Below are positions 8,471 through 17,528 of a stretch of 64,000 nucleotides of DNA, in pieces. Every line of letters starts with the position of its first letter. Positions within the stretch are counted from its first letter, which is position 1. The translations under genes were made by a program, and so were the position numbers. This stretch comes from Acinetobacter sp. ANC 4805 (GTDB taxonomy: Bacteria; Pseudomonadota; Gammaproteobacteria; Pseudomonadales; Moraxellaceae). Below the pieces are notes generated by a model that was given only the letters and a program-made list of their open reading frames with translations, had not been told where the DNA came from and did not search any database. The stretch spans positions 62,001 through 126,000 of the forward strand of contig NZ_JAKZGD010000010.1 of assembly GCF_022549495.1 (NCBI RefSeq), given 5' to 3'.

Positions 8471-10261
8471 TTGAATTTTTTAAATCAGCTCAAAACTTGT
8501 CAAACACAAAAAGATTTTGCTGCTTTATTGGGCTATTCTGAGAAAAATTTCTCTCGTATCTTATTTAGTCAAAATATTACCACCAGATATATAAGCTTTG
8601 AAATTCCTAAAAAAAATGGTAATAAAAGACAAATTCTTGCACCTACCTCTGAACTTAAAATATTACAAACTCGGTTAGCTAATCTTTTAAGCAATTGCTA
8701 CGAGGAATTAGAAGTAAAAAGATTATCATCGTCTTCATATGTAAATTGTACTAGCTCACATGGTTTCAGAAGAAATATCACAATAAACATTCCAACATCA
8801 AAACAAAATAGAACACCTATTGGATCTAAAAAAATTAATTTTGGTATATATAGTAATGCTGAAAAGCACATAGGCAAAAGGCTGGTACTAAATATTGATC
8901 TAAAAGACTTTTTTGAAAATATTACTTTCTCTAGGATAGTTGGATTCTTTACAAAAAATAAATTCTTTCTTTTGCCTCTAGATGTCGCTATTTTAATTGC
9001 TCAGATCGCTACATACCGGACATCTACTTCACAAGAAGGTTTTTTACCTCAAGGTAGTCCTTGTTCACCAATAATTAGTAATTTAATTGGTAATATCCTT
9101 GATGTTAAAATGGTAAAATTAGCAAAAGAATACAAATTTACTTATACAAGATATGTTGATGATTTGACACTATCAACCAATTTACCGCAATTCTCTGATG
9201 ATATTGTCAAACTTAATAATGAAAAATGGGTTGTAGGTTCTATTTTAAATCACACCATCAATAGTAGTAGATTTACAATTAATCCAACAAAGACTAGAGT
9301 AACTAATAAATATAACAAACAAGAAGTAACGGGATTAATAGTTAATAAAAAAGTTAACATTGATAAAACATATTACCGCTATACAAGGTCAATGGTTCAA
9401 AAATTCTGTTCTGAAGGTGAATTCTTTAAATCTAAAGTTCACATGGACAAACAAAAAATAAGCCGAGAAGCATTAAATGGGATTTTAAGTCATATCTACC
9501 AAATAAAAAATAAGCAAGATATTAAATTTCAAAATAGTACGAGAAAATTTAATGAATTAAATAGTCTTGAAAAGCTCTATGCTAAGTTTCTTTTCCACCA
9601 TTATTTTGTTTATCCACAAAGAATGCTAATAATCGGAGAGGGCTATACAGATCCATTACATTTCAAATTAGCTTGCCATAAACTGTATAAAAATTCATTA
9701 CATTTCCTTAAATTCTCTTCTCTAGAGGGAACTAAGCGTTTTTCTAAAATAACAGGTTATGGAGGTGGTACAGGATTGCTTAAAATATTTCTTCAAAACT
9801 ATAAACAGTTTTATAAGGCTAAAAATATTTTTTTAAAACCATGCTTAATTATAGTTGATGGTGATTCTGATGGGCAAGCTGTTATTTCAACAGCACGATC
9901 TGAATTTAAAAGTACTTTCAAGCAAATAAATCATTCTTCTATGACCACAACTGGGCTATTAGATTGGTATCATATCTTTAATAATTTATATATTCTCCAA
10001 TTACCTAAAAACGAAGTGATTGAAGACTTTTACGATCCATCAGTTTTAATGTATTCGATAGGTTCTAAAGTTTTTCATTCAGATGACAAGAAAAAAAATA
10101 CTAAATTTGATCCTAATATACATTATGGGAAAAAAGTATTATTGGAAAAAATTATTTATGAGAAGCAGGATATTATTGACTTTACTAAATTCGATTTAAT
10201 ATTTAACTCTATTTTTCATATACAATTATATCATTATATTTATAGTAATTTGCATAATTAA
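8471..10261 (+). CDS. Retron reverse transcriptase fused to a TOPRIM domain
   Basis: 596 residues. RT part (about 1-310): the retron-specific NAxxH motif (N129AEKH133), NIDLKDFFE (141-149) with catalytic D143, LPQGSPCSP (192-200), catalytic YVDD (228-231), and the retron VTG motif (286-288). C-terminal part (about 380-596): a TOPRIM domain with LIIGEGYTD (E390) and IIVDGDSDG (D463, D465, D467), the acidic triad of TOPRIM nucleases. This order matches the E. coli Ec67 (Eco2) RT, a type I-C retron where the effector is fused to the RT. The RT would make msDNA from the upstream RNA, and the TOPRIM part is the probable toxic nuclease released on phage infection. Unlike Ec67 it carries about 24 extra residues (about 102-125) before NAxxH. 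The start is TTG at 8471: an in-frame stop at 8450 leaves no ATG option, and AAGGGG lies 6 bases upstream. The gene is much more AT-rich than its neighbours, which indicates horizontal acquisition. Confidence 0.93.
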   Translation: MNFLNQLKTCQTQKDFAALLGYSEKNFSRILFSQNITTRYISFEIPKKNGNKRQILAPTSELKILQTRLANLLSNCYEELEVKRLSSSSYVNCTSSHGFRRNITINIPTSKQNRTPIGSKKINFGIYSNAEKHIGKRLVLNIDLKDFFENITFSRIVGFFTKNKFFLLPLDVAILIAQIATYRTSTSQEGFLPQGSPCSPIISNLIGNILDVKMVKLAKEYKFTYTRYVDDLTLSTNLPQFSDDIVKLNNEKWVVGSILNHTINSSRFTINPTKTRVTNKYNKQEVTGLIVNKKVNIDKTYYRYTRSMVQKFCSEGEFFKSKVHMDKQKISREALNGILSHIYQIKNKQDIKFQNSTRKFNELNSLEKLYAKFLFHHYFVYPQRMLIIGEGYTDPLHFKLACHKLYKNSLHFLKFSSLEGTKRFSKITGYGGGTGLLKIFLQNYKQFYKAKNIFLKPCLIIVDGDSDGQAVISTARSEFKSTFKQINHSSMTTTGLLDWYHIFNNLYILQLPKNEVIEDFYDPSVLMYSIGSKVFHSDDKKKNTKFDPNIHYGKKVLLEKIIYEKQDIIDFTKFDLIFNSIFHIQLYHYIYSNLHN

Positions 10262-10265
10262 AAAC

Positions 10266-10289
10266 CCCATCATCAAGATAGGGCTTTTA
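10266..10289. terminator. Terminator between the retron and acnD
   Basis: Imperfect hairpin CCCATC/GAT-A-GGG with one bulged base, followed by CTTTT on the + strand and preceded by AAAA (a T run on the minus strand). It lies immediately after the RT stop and would serve both the RT and the convergent acnD. Confidence 0.55.
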
Positions 10290-10321
10290 CTCAACAGAAT
10301 CAATTGCTTTTAGCTACAATC

Positions 10322-12943
10322 TCAAGCCACCTGACCTTCTAAAAAGTCTTGAGCAAAACGCTGTAATACCCCACCCGCTTCATACACAGAAACTTCTTCT
10401 TCTGTATCTAGGCGACACGTCACAGGCACTTCAAGAATTTCTTCTTTACCATCCGCTGTGGCACGCTCAATCACTAAAGTCAAAGTCGAACGCGGTGAGA
10501 TATTACCAATCACGCTATATAGCTCAGTACCATCTAACTTCAACGTCTTACGGTTCACACCTGGTTTAAACTCAAGCGGTAACACGCCCATACCTACAAG
10601 GTTAGTCCGGTGAATACGCTCAAAACCTTCAGCAACAATCGCTTCAACACCTGCAAGACGAACACCTTTCGCTGCCCAGTCACGGCTTGAACCTTGACCA
10701 TAATCCGCACCCGCAACAATGATCAACGGTTGCTTACGGTTCATGTAAGTTTCGATCGCTTCCCACATACGCATCACTTCGCCTTCAGGCTCTACACGCG
10801 CTTTTGAACCTTGTTTAATCGTGCCGTCAGAACGAACAACCATTTCATTAAACAATTTCGGGTTGGCAAAGGTTGCACGTTGCGTAGTGAGATGGTCGCC
10901 ACGGTGAGTTGCGTATGAGTTAAAGTCTTCCTCAGGCACGCCCATTTTCGCCAAGTACTCACCTGAAGCACTGTCTAACACAATCGCATTCGATGGAGAC
11001 AAGTGATCGGTGGTGATGTTGTCACCCAAGATCGCAAGCGGACGCATATTGGCTAAAGTACGTGGTGCAGCCAACGCGCCTTCCCAATATGGAGGACGGC
11101 GGATATAGGTACTCATTGGACGCCAATCATACAACGGGCTTGCCGCTTCTTCATTAACACCCAAATCAAACATCGGAATGTAGATTTTACGGAACTGCTC
11201 AGGCTTCACTGCTTCTTTCACTAAAGCATCAATTTCAACATCTGAAGGCCAAATGTCTTTCAGGTAAATTGGATTACCGTCTTTGTCATTTCCGAGTGAA
11301 TCTGTTTCGATGTCAAAACGAATCGTTCCTGCAATCGCATAGGCAACCACTAACGGTGGCGATGCCAAGAACGCTTGTTTTGCGTATGGATGGATACGAC
11401 CATCGAAGTTACGGTTACCCGAAAGTACAGCAGTGGCATATAGGTCACGATCAATGATTTCTTGTTGAATCACTGGATCAAGTGCACCTGACATACCGTT
11501 ACACGTGGTACATGCATACGCTACGATACCAAAACCAAGCTTCTCAAGATCACCCAAGACACCCGCTTCTTCAAGATACAGCGCAGCCGCTTTAGAGCCT
11601 GGTGCAAATGAAGATTTAACCCAAGGTTTACGCACTAAACCAAGTTCATTCGCTTTACGTGCCAATAGACCTGCCGCCACTGTATTACGTGGGTTAGAAG
11701 TATTGGTACATGAGGTAATCGCCGCAATAATCACAGCACCATCAGGAATCAAACCTTCTGCTTCTTGTGCTTTCGCAACATCCAAATTCCCTGCAATGCC
11801 TTTTGCTTTCAAATCAGCCGTAGACACACGTGCATGCGGATTTGATGGGCCTGCAATATTACGAGTCACGGTTGAAAGATCGAAACGAAGTACACGTGGA
11901 TACTGCGCTTTGGTCATATCCGATGCCCAAAGACCGATTTCTTTGGCATATTGCTCAACCAATACCACTTGCGCATCTTCACGACCTGTCAGGCGTAAAT
12001 AGTCAATGGTGTTCTGGTCGATGTAGAACATCGCAGCAGTTGCACCGTATTCAGGTGTCATGTTCGAAATCGTAGCACGGTCGCCTACAGACATGCTGTC
12101 AGCGCCTTCACCGAAGAACTCTAGATAAGCACCTACCACACGTTCTTTACGCAAGAATTCAGTCAATGCCAACACGATATCCGTTGCGGTAATACCTGCT
12201 TGACGCTGACCGACAAACTCAACCCCAATAATGTCAGGTAGACGCATCCACGAAGCACGACCCAACATGACATTTTCAGCTTCTAAACCACCCACGCCAA
12301 TTGAAATTACGCCAAGCGCATCGGTATGTGGGGTATGTGAATCTGTACCCACACAAGTATCAGGGAATGCTAAGCCATCACGGTTTTGAATCACTGGAGA
12401 CATTTTCTCCAAGTTGATCTGATGCATGATGCCGTTGCCCGCAGGGATCACGTCGACATTTTTAAAGGCAGTCTTCGTCCACTCAATGAAGTGGAAACGG
12501 TCTTCATTACGACGATCTTCAATCGCACGGTTTTTCTCAAACGCGTCAGGATCAAAACCACCGAATTCCACCGCCAACGAGTGATCGACGATCAACTGAG
12601 TTGGAACTACTGGATTGACTTTTGATGGATCACCACCTTTTTCAGCAATCGCATCACGCAAACCCGCAAGGTCAACCAATGCCGTTTGACCTAAGATGTC
12701 ATGACAGACCACACGCGCAGGATACCAAGGAAAATCCAAGTCCTGACGGCGTTCGATCAATTGCGTTAAATAGTCAGTTAAATTTTCTGCATCAGCTTTA
12801 CGTACAAGCTGTTCAGCTAACACTTTCGAGGTGTATGGCAAGGTTGCGTATGCGCCTGGCTGAATGTCTTCAACGGCTTGACGCACGTCATAGTATTCAA
12901 GCTGGGTATCTGCCAGTGCTTTGCGGTATTGAGTATTGCTCAT
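10322..12943 (-). CDS. acnD: Fe/S-dependent 2-methylisocitrate dehydratase AcnD
   Basis: An 873-residue aconitase-superfamily enzyme. It dehydrates 2-methylcitrate in the methylcitrate cycle for propionate use. The [4Fe-4S] ligands are visible as AITSCTNTSNP and YACTTCNGMSG (Cys in both), with PDTCVGTDSHTPHTDALGV and the C-terminal swivel domain (RPLAILGDNITTDHLSPSNAI; ADYGQGSSRDWAAKG). Position after prpC separates it from housekeeping AcnA. I use the ATG at 12943 (RBS GGAG), 1 base after the prpC stop, which means tight translational coupling; a GTG at 12952 is also in frame. AcnD makes a methylaconitate isomer that usually needs PrpF, and prpF is not next to it here: the retron follows instead. 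Confidence 0.92.
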   Translation of the reverse strand: MSNTQYRKALADTQLEYYDVRQAVEDIQPGAYATLPYTSKVLAEQLVRKADAENLTDYLTQLIERRQDLDFPWYPARVVCHDILGQTALVDLAGLRDAIAEKGGDPSKVNPVVPTQLIVDHSLAVEFGGFDPDAFEKNRAIEDRRNEDRFHFIEWTKTAFKNVDVIPAGNGIMHQINLEKMSPVIQNRDGLAFPDTCVGTDSHTPHTDALGVISIGVGGLEAENVMLGRASWMRLPDIIGVEFVGQRQAGITATDIVLALTEFLRKERVVGAYLEFFGEGADSMSVGDRATISNMTPEYGATAAMFYIDQNTIDYLRLTGREDAQVVLVEQYAKEIGLWASDMTKAQYPRVLRFDLSTVTRNIAGPSNPHARVSTADLKAKGIAGNLDVAKAQEAEGLIPDGAVIIAAITSCTNTSNPRNTVAAGLLARKANELGLVRKPWVKSSFAPGSKAAALYLEEAGVLGDLEKLGFGIVAYACTTCNGMSGALDPVIQQEIIDRDLYATAVLSGNRNFDGRIHPYAKQAFLASPPLVVAYAIAGTIRFDIETDSLGNDKDGNPIYLKDIWPSDVEIDALVKEAVKPEQFRKIYIPMFDLGVNEEAASPLYDWRPMSTYIRRPPYWEGALAAPRTLANMRPLAILGDNITTDHLSPSNAIVLDSASGEYLAKMGVPEEDFNSYATHRGDHLTTQRATFANPKLFNEMVVRSDGTIKQGSKARVEPEGEVMRMWEAIETYMNRKQPLIIVAGADYGQGSSRDWAAKGVRLAGVEAIVAEGFERIHRTNLVGMGVLPLEFKPGVNRKTLKLDGTELYSVIGNISPRSTLTLVIERATADGKEEILEVPVTCRLDTEEEVSVYEAGGVLQRFAQDFLEGQVA

Positions 12944-12944
12944 C

Positions 12945-14102
12945 TTAGCCACGCTCCGCCAAAGGTTTAAATTCTAAGTTTTCAGGACCCGTATAGTTCG
13001 CGCTTGGACGAATAATTTTGCCGTCTTGACGTTGTTCAATCACATGTGCTGACCAACCTGCGGTACGTGCAATCACAAATAATGGTGTGAACATCGCTGT
13101 TGGAACACCCATCAAGTGATAGCTCACCGCACTGAACCAATCCAAATTCGGGAACATGTTTTTCACTTCTTTCATCACCGCTTCTAAACGCTCAGCGATG
13201 AGATACATCTTGTTATTCTCTTGCGCTTCAGCAAGGTCATACGCCACTTTCTTGATCACTTCGTTACGTGGATCAGAGATGGTATAAACAGGATGACCAA
13301 AGCCGATAATGACTTCTTTTTTCTCTACACGACTACGAATGTCTGCTTCTGCTTCATCAGCATTGTCATAACGTTGTTGAATCACAAATGCAACTTCGTT
13401 CGCACCACCATGTTTAGGGCCACGCAGCGCACCGATACCGCCAGTAATTGCTGAGTACATATCAGAACCTGTACCTGCAACAACACGTGACGTAAAGGTC
13501 GATGCGTTGAATTCATGCTCTGCATACAGAATCAAAGACGTATGCATTGCTTGAATCCATTCTTCCGATGGCGCTTCGCCATGAAGTAAATGGAGGAAAT
13601 GTGCAGCGATTGAGTCATCATTCGTTTCAACTTCGATACGGCGACCGTTGTTGCTGAAGTGATACCAATACAACAACATTGAACCTAAGCTTGCCATCAA
13701 TTTATCAGCGATGTCTTTCGCACCAGCTTCATTGTGATCTTCATGTTCAGGCGTTAAACAACCTAAAACTGACACACCTGTACGCATTACGTCCATTGGG
13801 TGTGCAGATGGTGGTAACTGTTCAAGTGCAGTTTTCAATGCTGCTGGTAAGCCACGCAGTGCTTTAAGTTTTGCTTTATAGGCTTTCAACTCAGCTTTGT
13901 TTGGCAGTTTGCCATGTACCAGTAAGTGAGCAACTTCTTCAAATTGGCTACCCACTGCAAGGTCAAGAATGTCATAACCACGGTAGTGCAAGTCATTACC
14001 ACTGCGACCTACAGTACACAGTGCAGTGTTGCCTGCAACTTGACCACTTAACGCAACTGATTTTTTTGGCTTGAAGCCGACTGGTGTTTCATTACTGCTC
14101 AT
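12945..14102 (-). CDS. prpC: 2-methylcitrate synthase
   Basis: 385 residues of the citrate synthase fold. It condenses propionyl-CoA with oxaloacetate. Visible signatures: [18 protein letters not shown] at the N-terminus, [19 protein letters not shown] active-site block (here [44 protein letters not shown]) and [14 protein letters not shown] with the catalytic His. The short length (about 385, versus about 425 for GltA) and the position between prpB and acnD fit PrpC. The ATG follows AAAAAGGACA at normal spacing. It is separated from prpB by 156 bases that hold a multi-hairpin repeat, so expression of prpC-acnD may differ from that of prpB. Confidence 0.93.
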   Translation of the reverse strand: MSSNETPVGFKPKKSVALSGQVAGNTALCTVGRSGNDLHYRGYDILDLAVGSQFEEVAHLLVHGKLPNKAELKAYKAKLKALRGLPAALKTALEQLPPSAHPMDVMRTGVSVLGCLTPEHEDHNEAGAKDIADKLMASLGSMLLYWYHFSNNGRRIEVETNDDSIAAHFLHLLHGEAPSEEWIQAMHTSLILYAEHEFNASTFTSRVVAGTGSDMYSAITGGIGALRGPKHGGANEVAFVIQQRYDNADEAEADIRSRVEKKEVIIGFGHPVYTISDPRNEVIKKVAYDLAEAQENNKMYLIAERLEAVMKEVKNMFPNLDWFSAVSYHLMGVPTAMFTPLFVIARTAGWSAHVIEQRQDGKIIRPSANYTGPENLEFKPLAERG

Positions 14103-14149
14103 AAGATTGTCCTTTTTATGGTGTTTATTTGTTTACTTTTAAGACCCCT

Positions 14150-14237
14150 CCTAGCCTCCCCTAAAAGGGGGAGGAATAACACAAATTCAATCAATTATGA
14201 TTCGTGTTATTCCCTCTCCTCTGAGGAGAGGGCTAGG
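14150..14237. repeat. Multi-hairpin intergenic repeat element, copy 1
   Basis: Three successive hairpins sit inside an outer stem. Outer: 14150-14156 with 14231-14237 (CCTAGCC/GGCTAGG). Inner: 14155-14161 with 14168-14174; a perfect 9-bp stem 14174-14182 with 14204-14212; a perfect 9-bp stem 14212-14220 with 14224-14232. The C-rich start and G-rich end are like the element at 45776-45883. It lies between prpB and prpC in the operon and could be an mRNA processing or stability site. Confidence 0.65.
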
Positions 14238-14258
14238 GAGAGGTGAAGAACGGGAAAA

Positions 14259-15140
14259 TTATTTATTCTTTGCAAAAGTACCATCAAGATACTGTTCAAA
14301 CGCATGGTAGTTAATGCGCTCATACAATTCTTGACGGGTTTGCATGGTGTCAACAACGTTCTTCTGTGTGCCTTCTTTACGCAGAGTCTCATACACATTT
14401 TCTGCGGCTTTGTTCATCGCGCGGAATGCAGAAAGTGGATACAACGCAATGCTCACATCCGCAGAAGCAAGTTCTTCCGTGGTGAACAATGGTGTAGAAC
14501 CAAATTCGGTAATGTTTGCCAAGACTGGAACTTTGGTCAGATCAGCAAACTGCTTGTACATTGCCAATTCAGTAATTGCTTCAGGGAATAACATATCCGC
14601 ACCTGCTTCAATGTATGCTCCTGCACGGTCAATCGCTGCTTGTAAACCTTCAACTGCAAGTGCATCGGTACGTGCCATGATCACAAAGTTTTCATCAGTA
14701 CGTGCATCCACTGCCGCTTTGATACGATCCACCATTTCTTGTTGCGTCACGATCGCTTTGTTAGGACGGTGACCACAACGCTTTGCGCCCACTTGATCTT
14801 CGATGTGCATCGCTGCTGCACCGAACTTAATCATTGATTTAGTGGTACGTGCAATATTAAAAGCTGAAGCACCAAAACCTGTATCCACATCAACCAATAA
14901 TGGTAGGTCGCACACATCCGTAATACGGCGCACATCAGTTAATACATCATCCAGGTTACTAATACCCAAATCAGGTAAACCTAATGAACCTGCTGCAACA
15001 CCACCACCTGACAAATAAATGGCTTTATAGCCTGCGCGTTTTGCCAATAATGCATGATTGGCGTTAATTGCACCCACCACTTGTAATGGATTTTCATTTG
15101 CGACCGCGTCGCGGAATAACTGACCAGCAGATTTAGCCAT
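14259..15140 (-). CDS. prpB: 2-methylisocitrate lyase
   Basis: 293 residues of the isocitrate lyase/PEP mutase fold. It cleaves 2-methylisocitrate to pyruvate and succinate. Motifs: [12 protein letters not shown] (Mg-binding Asp residues), KRCGHRPNK (the KRCGH active-site loop with catalytic Cys), and [10 protein letters not shown]. The start at 15140 ([11 protein letters not shown]) follows AAGGAGAAC and overlaps the end of the GntR gene by 8 bases; the longer upstream frame lies inside GntR and is rejected. It is the first structural gene of the methylcitrate operon. Confidence 0.94.
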   Translation of the reverse strand: MAKSAGQLFRDAVANENPLQVVGAINANHALLAKRAGYKAIYLSGGGVAAGSLGLPDLGISNLDDVLTDVRRITDVCDLPLLVDVDTGFGASAFNIARTTKSMIKFGAAAMHIEDQVGAKRCGHRPNKAIVTQQEMVDRIKAAVDARTDENFVIMARTDALAVEGLQAAIDRAGAYIEAGADMLFPEAITELAMYKQFADLTKVPVLANITEFGSTPLFTTEELASADVSIALYPLSAFRAMNKAAENVYETLRKEGTQKNVVDTMQTRQELYERINYHAFEQYLDGTFAKNK

Positions 15141-15843
15141 GTTGATGTTCTCCTTGGGTTTGCAGCAATGTTTGCTCAACAATTTTGTAGGATGCATTGA
15201 TGTGACGGTGCATCAGCATTTCGGCAAGTTGACCGTCACCTTCTGCGATCGCATCTAAAATGCGGATATGTTCATCCAAAGCTTTGCTTGGACGATCAGG
15301 GGTATTTGAAAATTGGATCCGATACATACGGATGAGGTGATACAACTCATCACATAACATTTTTTCTAAGGTTTTATTGCCACTGCTTTTAATAATGCAG
15401 TAATGGAAATCGTCTTGTCCTTCTTGCAGGTAATAGCCTTTCCCCGCTTTAAAATTTTCATCTTCAGCATGCATCCGCAATACATCACGCAATGCTAAAA
15501 TCTGTTTTTTATCAATATGCTGAGCAGCAAGTTTACAGGCTAAACCTTCGAGAGAGGCTCGAATCTGATACAGCTCTTGAAACTGTTGTAATGATAAGGA
15601 AACGACACGTGCGCCCACATGTGCGGTACGTTCAACCAACTTCTGCCCTTCCAGACGATGGATCGCTTCACGTAAAGGACCACGACTAATGCCGTAAATA
15701 CGTGCCAGTTCAGGTTCAGAAATTTTACTGCCCGCAGGAATCTGTCCTAAAACGATTGCTGACTGAATTTGCTTAAATACATGTTCCGTCAGGGTAATAC
15801 TCTGACTTGTGCTGATGGCTTGAGGAACAAGGGTATCTTGCAT
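15133..15843 (-). CDS. GntR-family regulator of the methylcitrate operon
   Basis: 236 residues. The N-terminal winged helix (about 20-85: [48 protein letters not shown]) is typical GntR; the C-terminal FCD domain (about 95-225) contains the metal-binding His/Asp pattern ([26 protein letters not shown]). It is co-transcribed with prpB by an 8-base overlap and so probably autoregulated. Palindromes ATTGTCGACAAT upstream are likely binding sites for it. The ligand is probably a methylcitrate-cycle intermediate, by position only. No good Shine-Dalgarno is seen, since one palindrome abuts the start codon. Confidence 0.9.
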   Translation of the reverse strand: MQDTLVPQAISTSQSITLTEHVFKQIQSAIVLGQIPAGSKISEPELARIYGISRGPLREAIHRLEGQKLVERTAHVGARVVSLSLQQFQELYQIRASLEGLACKLAAQHIDKKQILALRDVLRMHAEDENFKAGKGYYLQEGQDDFHYCIIKSSGNKTLEKMLCDELYHLIRMYRIQFSNTPDRPSKALDEHIRILDAIAEGDGQLAEMLMHRHINASYKIVEQTLLQTQGEHQHG

Positions 15844-15855
15844 ATTGTCGACAAT
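15844..15855. promoter_or_regulatory. Putative GntR operator O1
   Basis: Perfect 12-bp palindrome ATTGTCGACAAT, directly next to the GntR start codon and about 12 bases downstream of the predicted transcription start. Binding here would block elongation or translation. Confidence 0.7.
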
Positions 15856-15873
15856 CTCTACGGTTTTGATGAT

Positions 15874-15902
15874 TTTATAACGATATAAGACAAAAATTGC
15901 AA
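15874..15902 (-). promoter_or_regulatory. Putative promoter of the GntR-prpBC-acnD operon
   Basis: On the minus strand: TTGCAA -35 (15902-15897), 17-base spacer, TATAAA -10 (15879-15874). Transcription would start near 15867. The promoter is bracketed by operators O1 and O2. Confidence 0.6.
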
Positions 15903-15906
15903 TAGG

Positions 15907-15918
15907 ATTGTCGACAAT
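15907..15918. promoter_or_regulatory. Putative GntR operator O2
   Basis: A second exact copy of ATTGTCGACAAT, centre-to-centre 63 bp from O1 (six helical turns) and 4 bases upstream of the predicted -35. The phasing would allow two dimers to bind the same DNA face and loop or bridge across the promoter. Confidence 0.7.
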
Positions 15919-16107
15919 AAATTAGACTCCCCCAGTCAATTAGCTTAGATGAATAGATTCAAGGTATTGCTTGGAAACAAAAGCATAATTTATATTAAAC
16001 TGGTATAAAACAAATGTTTAAATACACATTAAGCCTTATATGGATTCAGTCTTCTACGCGATTACCCCTTTATTTTTCTTATCCTAAGACAATGGTATAA
16101 CAGCTTG

Positions 16108-16128
16108 ATTGTAGACAATCCTTATAAT
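16108..16128. promoter_or_regulatory. Third GntR-type half-palindrome and -10 element before tyrB
   Basis: ATTGTAGACAAT (16108-16119) differs from the prp operators only at the central base pair. It is followed 3 bases later by a consensus TATAAT (16123-16128) that would start transcription toward tyrB. The rest of the 426-base gap (15844-16269) shows nothing else that I can name. Confidence 0.5.
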
Positions 16129-16269
16129 CGGCACTTTTAGAATCAATTTTGTAATTAAATACTGCGACAATAATGCAAAGAATAGGGTGCTTCATACTCG
16201 CTTTATTGGTACATTATTGGGCATTCCAAAACACATCCATGCACCTTGTTGAATAAAAGGACATTGTTA

Positions 16270-17475
16270 ATGTTTCAACATATCCCACCTTATGCAGGCG
16301 ATCCAATTCTTTCACTTATGGAACAGTTCAACACTGATCCACGCACTGAAAAGGTTAATTTGAGTATTGGTTTGTACTATAACGAAGACAGTATCGTTCC
16401 TCAGCTTGATACCATTATCGAAGCGCAAAAACGTATTGCACCTAAGAATGATAAAACCAAACTTTATCTCCCAATGGAAGGTTTCAAACCTTACCGTGAA
16501 GCGATTCAGGCACTTTTGTTTGGTGCGAATAGTCCAGCAATCCAACAAGGTCGCGTTGCAACCATTCAAACATTGGGTGGTTCAGGTGCATTAAAAGTTG
16601 GTGCGGATTTCTTAAAAACCTATTTCCCAAATTCAGAAGTTTGGGTCAGCCAACCGACTTGGGATAACCATGTTGCGATCTTCAATGGCGCGGGAATTAA
16701 GAGCAATTTCTATCCATACTTTGATGCTGAAACACGTGGCGTTGATTTTGATGGCATGTTGTCGACACTGAATACTTTGGCAGAACACAGCATTGTGTTA
16801 TTACACCCTTGCTGCCACAACCCAACAGGTGCAGACTTAAATCCAGCACAATGGGATCAAGTGATTGCCGTATTAAAAGAGCGTAATCTCATCCCATTCC
16901 TCGACATTGCTTATCAAGGCTTTGGCGACGGTATGGAACAAGATGCCTATGCAATTCGCGCTTTAGACCAAGCAGGTCTTAACTTCATCGTGAGCAATTC
17001 ATTCTCTAAGATTTTCTCACTTTATGGTGAGCGTGTCGGTGGTCTAACTTTTGTTTGTGATGATGCTGAAGCAGCACAATGTACATTTGGTCAGCTCAAA
17101 GCAACAGTACGTCGTAACTATTCAAGCCCACCAACAACAGGTGCGTGGTTAGTCGATCAAGTGTTAAATGACACTGATCTTAACCAACAATGGCAAGTTG
17201 AAGTGCAAGAGATGCGTGAGCGTATTATCAAAATGCGTAGCATCTTAAAAGATGAATTGACAAAAGCATTGCCAGACCGTGATTTCAGCTATCTTGTCAA
17301 TCAAAAAGGTATGTTCAGCTATACAGGGTTAACAGGCGAGCAAGTCGATACCCTACGTGAAGAATATGCAATCTATTTGGTGCGCAGTGGTCGTATCTGT
17401 GTTGCTGGTCTAAATATGAATAATATTTATAAAGTGGCAAAAGCGGTCGCAGAAGTTTTAGCGAAATCAGCTTAA
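16270..17475 (+). CDS. tyrB: Aromatic amino acid aminotransferase (class I)
   Basis: 401 residues, PLP-dependent transamination of aromatic amino acids and aspartate with 2-oxoglutarate. It shows the type-I signatures of E. coli AspC/Tyr[40 protein letters not shown] and the PLP-lysine motif [18 protein letters not shown]. The start [14 protein letters not shown] has AAAGGAC 8 bases upstream; the longer frame from 16246 has no support. The choice of TyrB over AspC rests on Acinetobacter gene order. Divergent from the GntR-prp operon, with a GntR-like site in its promoter region. Confidence 0.88.
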   Translation: MFQHIPPYAGDPILSLMEQFNTDPRTEKVNLSIGLYYNEDSIVPQLDTIIEAQKRIAPKNDKTKLYLPMEGFKPYREAIQALLFGANSPAIQQGRVATIQTLGGSGALKVGADFLKTYFPNSEVWVSQPTWDNHVAIFNGAGIKSNFYPYFDAETRGVDFDGMLSTLNTLAEHSIVLLHPCCHNPTGADLNPAQWDQVIAVLKERNLIPFLDIAYQGFGDGMEQDAYAIRALDQAGLNFIVSNSFSKIFSLYGERVGGLTFVCDDAEAAQCTFGQLKATVRRNYSSPPTTGAWLVDQVLNDTDLNQQWQVEVQEMRERIIKMRSILKDELTKALPDRDFSYLVNQKGMFSYTGLTGEQVDTLREEYAIYLVRSGRICVAGLNMNNIYKVAKAVAEVLAKSA

Positions 17476-17487
17476 CATCCCTCTAAA

Positions 17488-17507
17488 TCTCCCTTCTAAA
17501 AGGGAGA
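17488..17507 (+). terminator. Hairpin after tyrB
   Basis: Perfect 8-bp stem TCTCCCTT/AAGGGAGA with CTAA loop, followed by CTTT. Its sequence belongs to the C-rich/G-rich intergenic repeat type seen at 14150 and 45776. Confidence 0.65.
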
Positions 17508-17528
17508 CTTTATGGATCAAAAAAGGGT

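Noticed and set aside
8332..8541. 69-codon ORF in front of the RT
   Set aside because: It covers the msr-msd RNA, has no RBS, begins in the a1 repeat and overlaps the RT start in another frame.
8471..10261. RT as a group II intron or diversity-generating element
   Set aside because: NAxxH and VTG motifs, the upstream a1/a2 RNA and the TOPRIM fusion are retron features; no maturase or HNH domain, no intron RNA domains and no template/variable repeats are visible.
7767..10289. Shared AGCCCTATC hairpin sequence on both sides of the retron as a target-site duplication
   Set aside because: The same stem also occurs at 55809, so it is a common terminator sequence in this genome rather than an insertion footprint.
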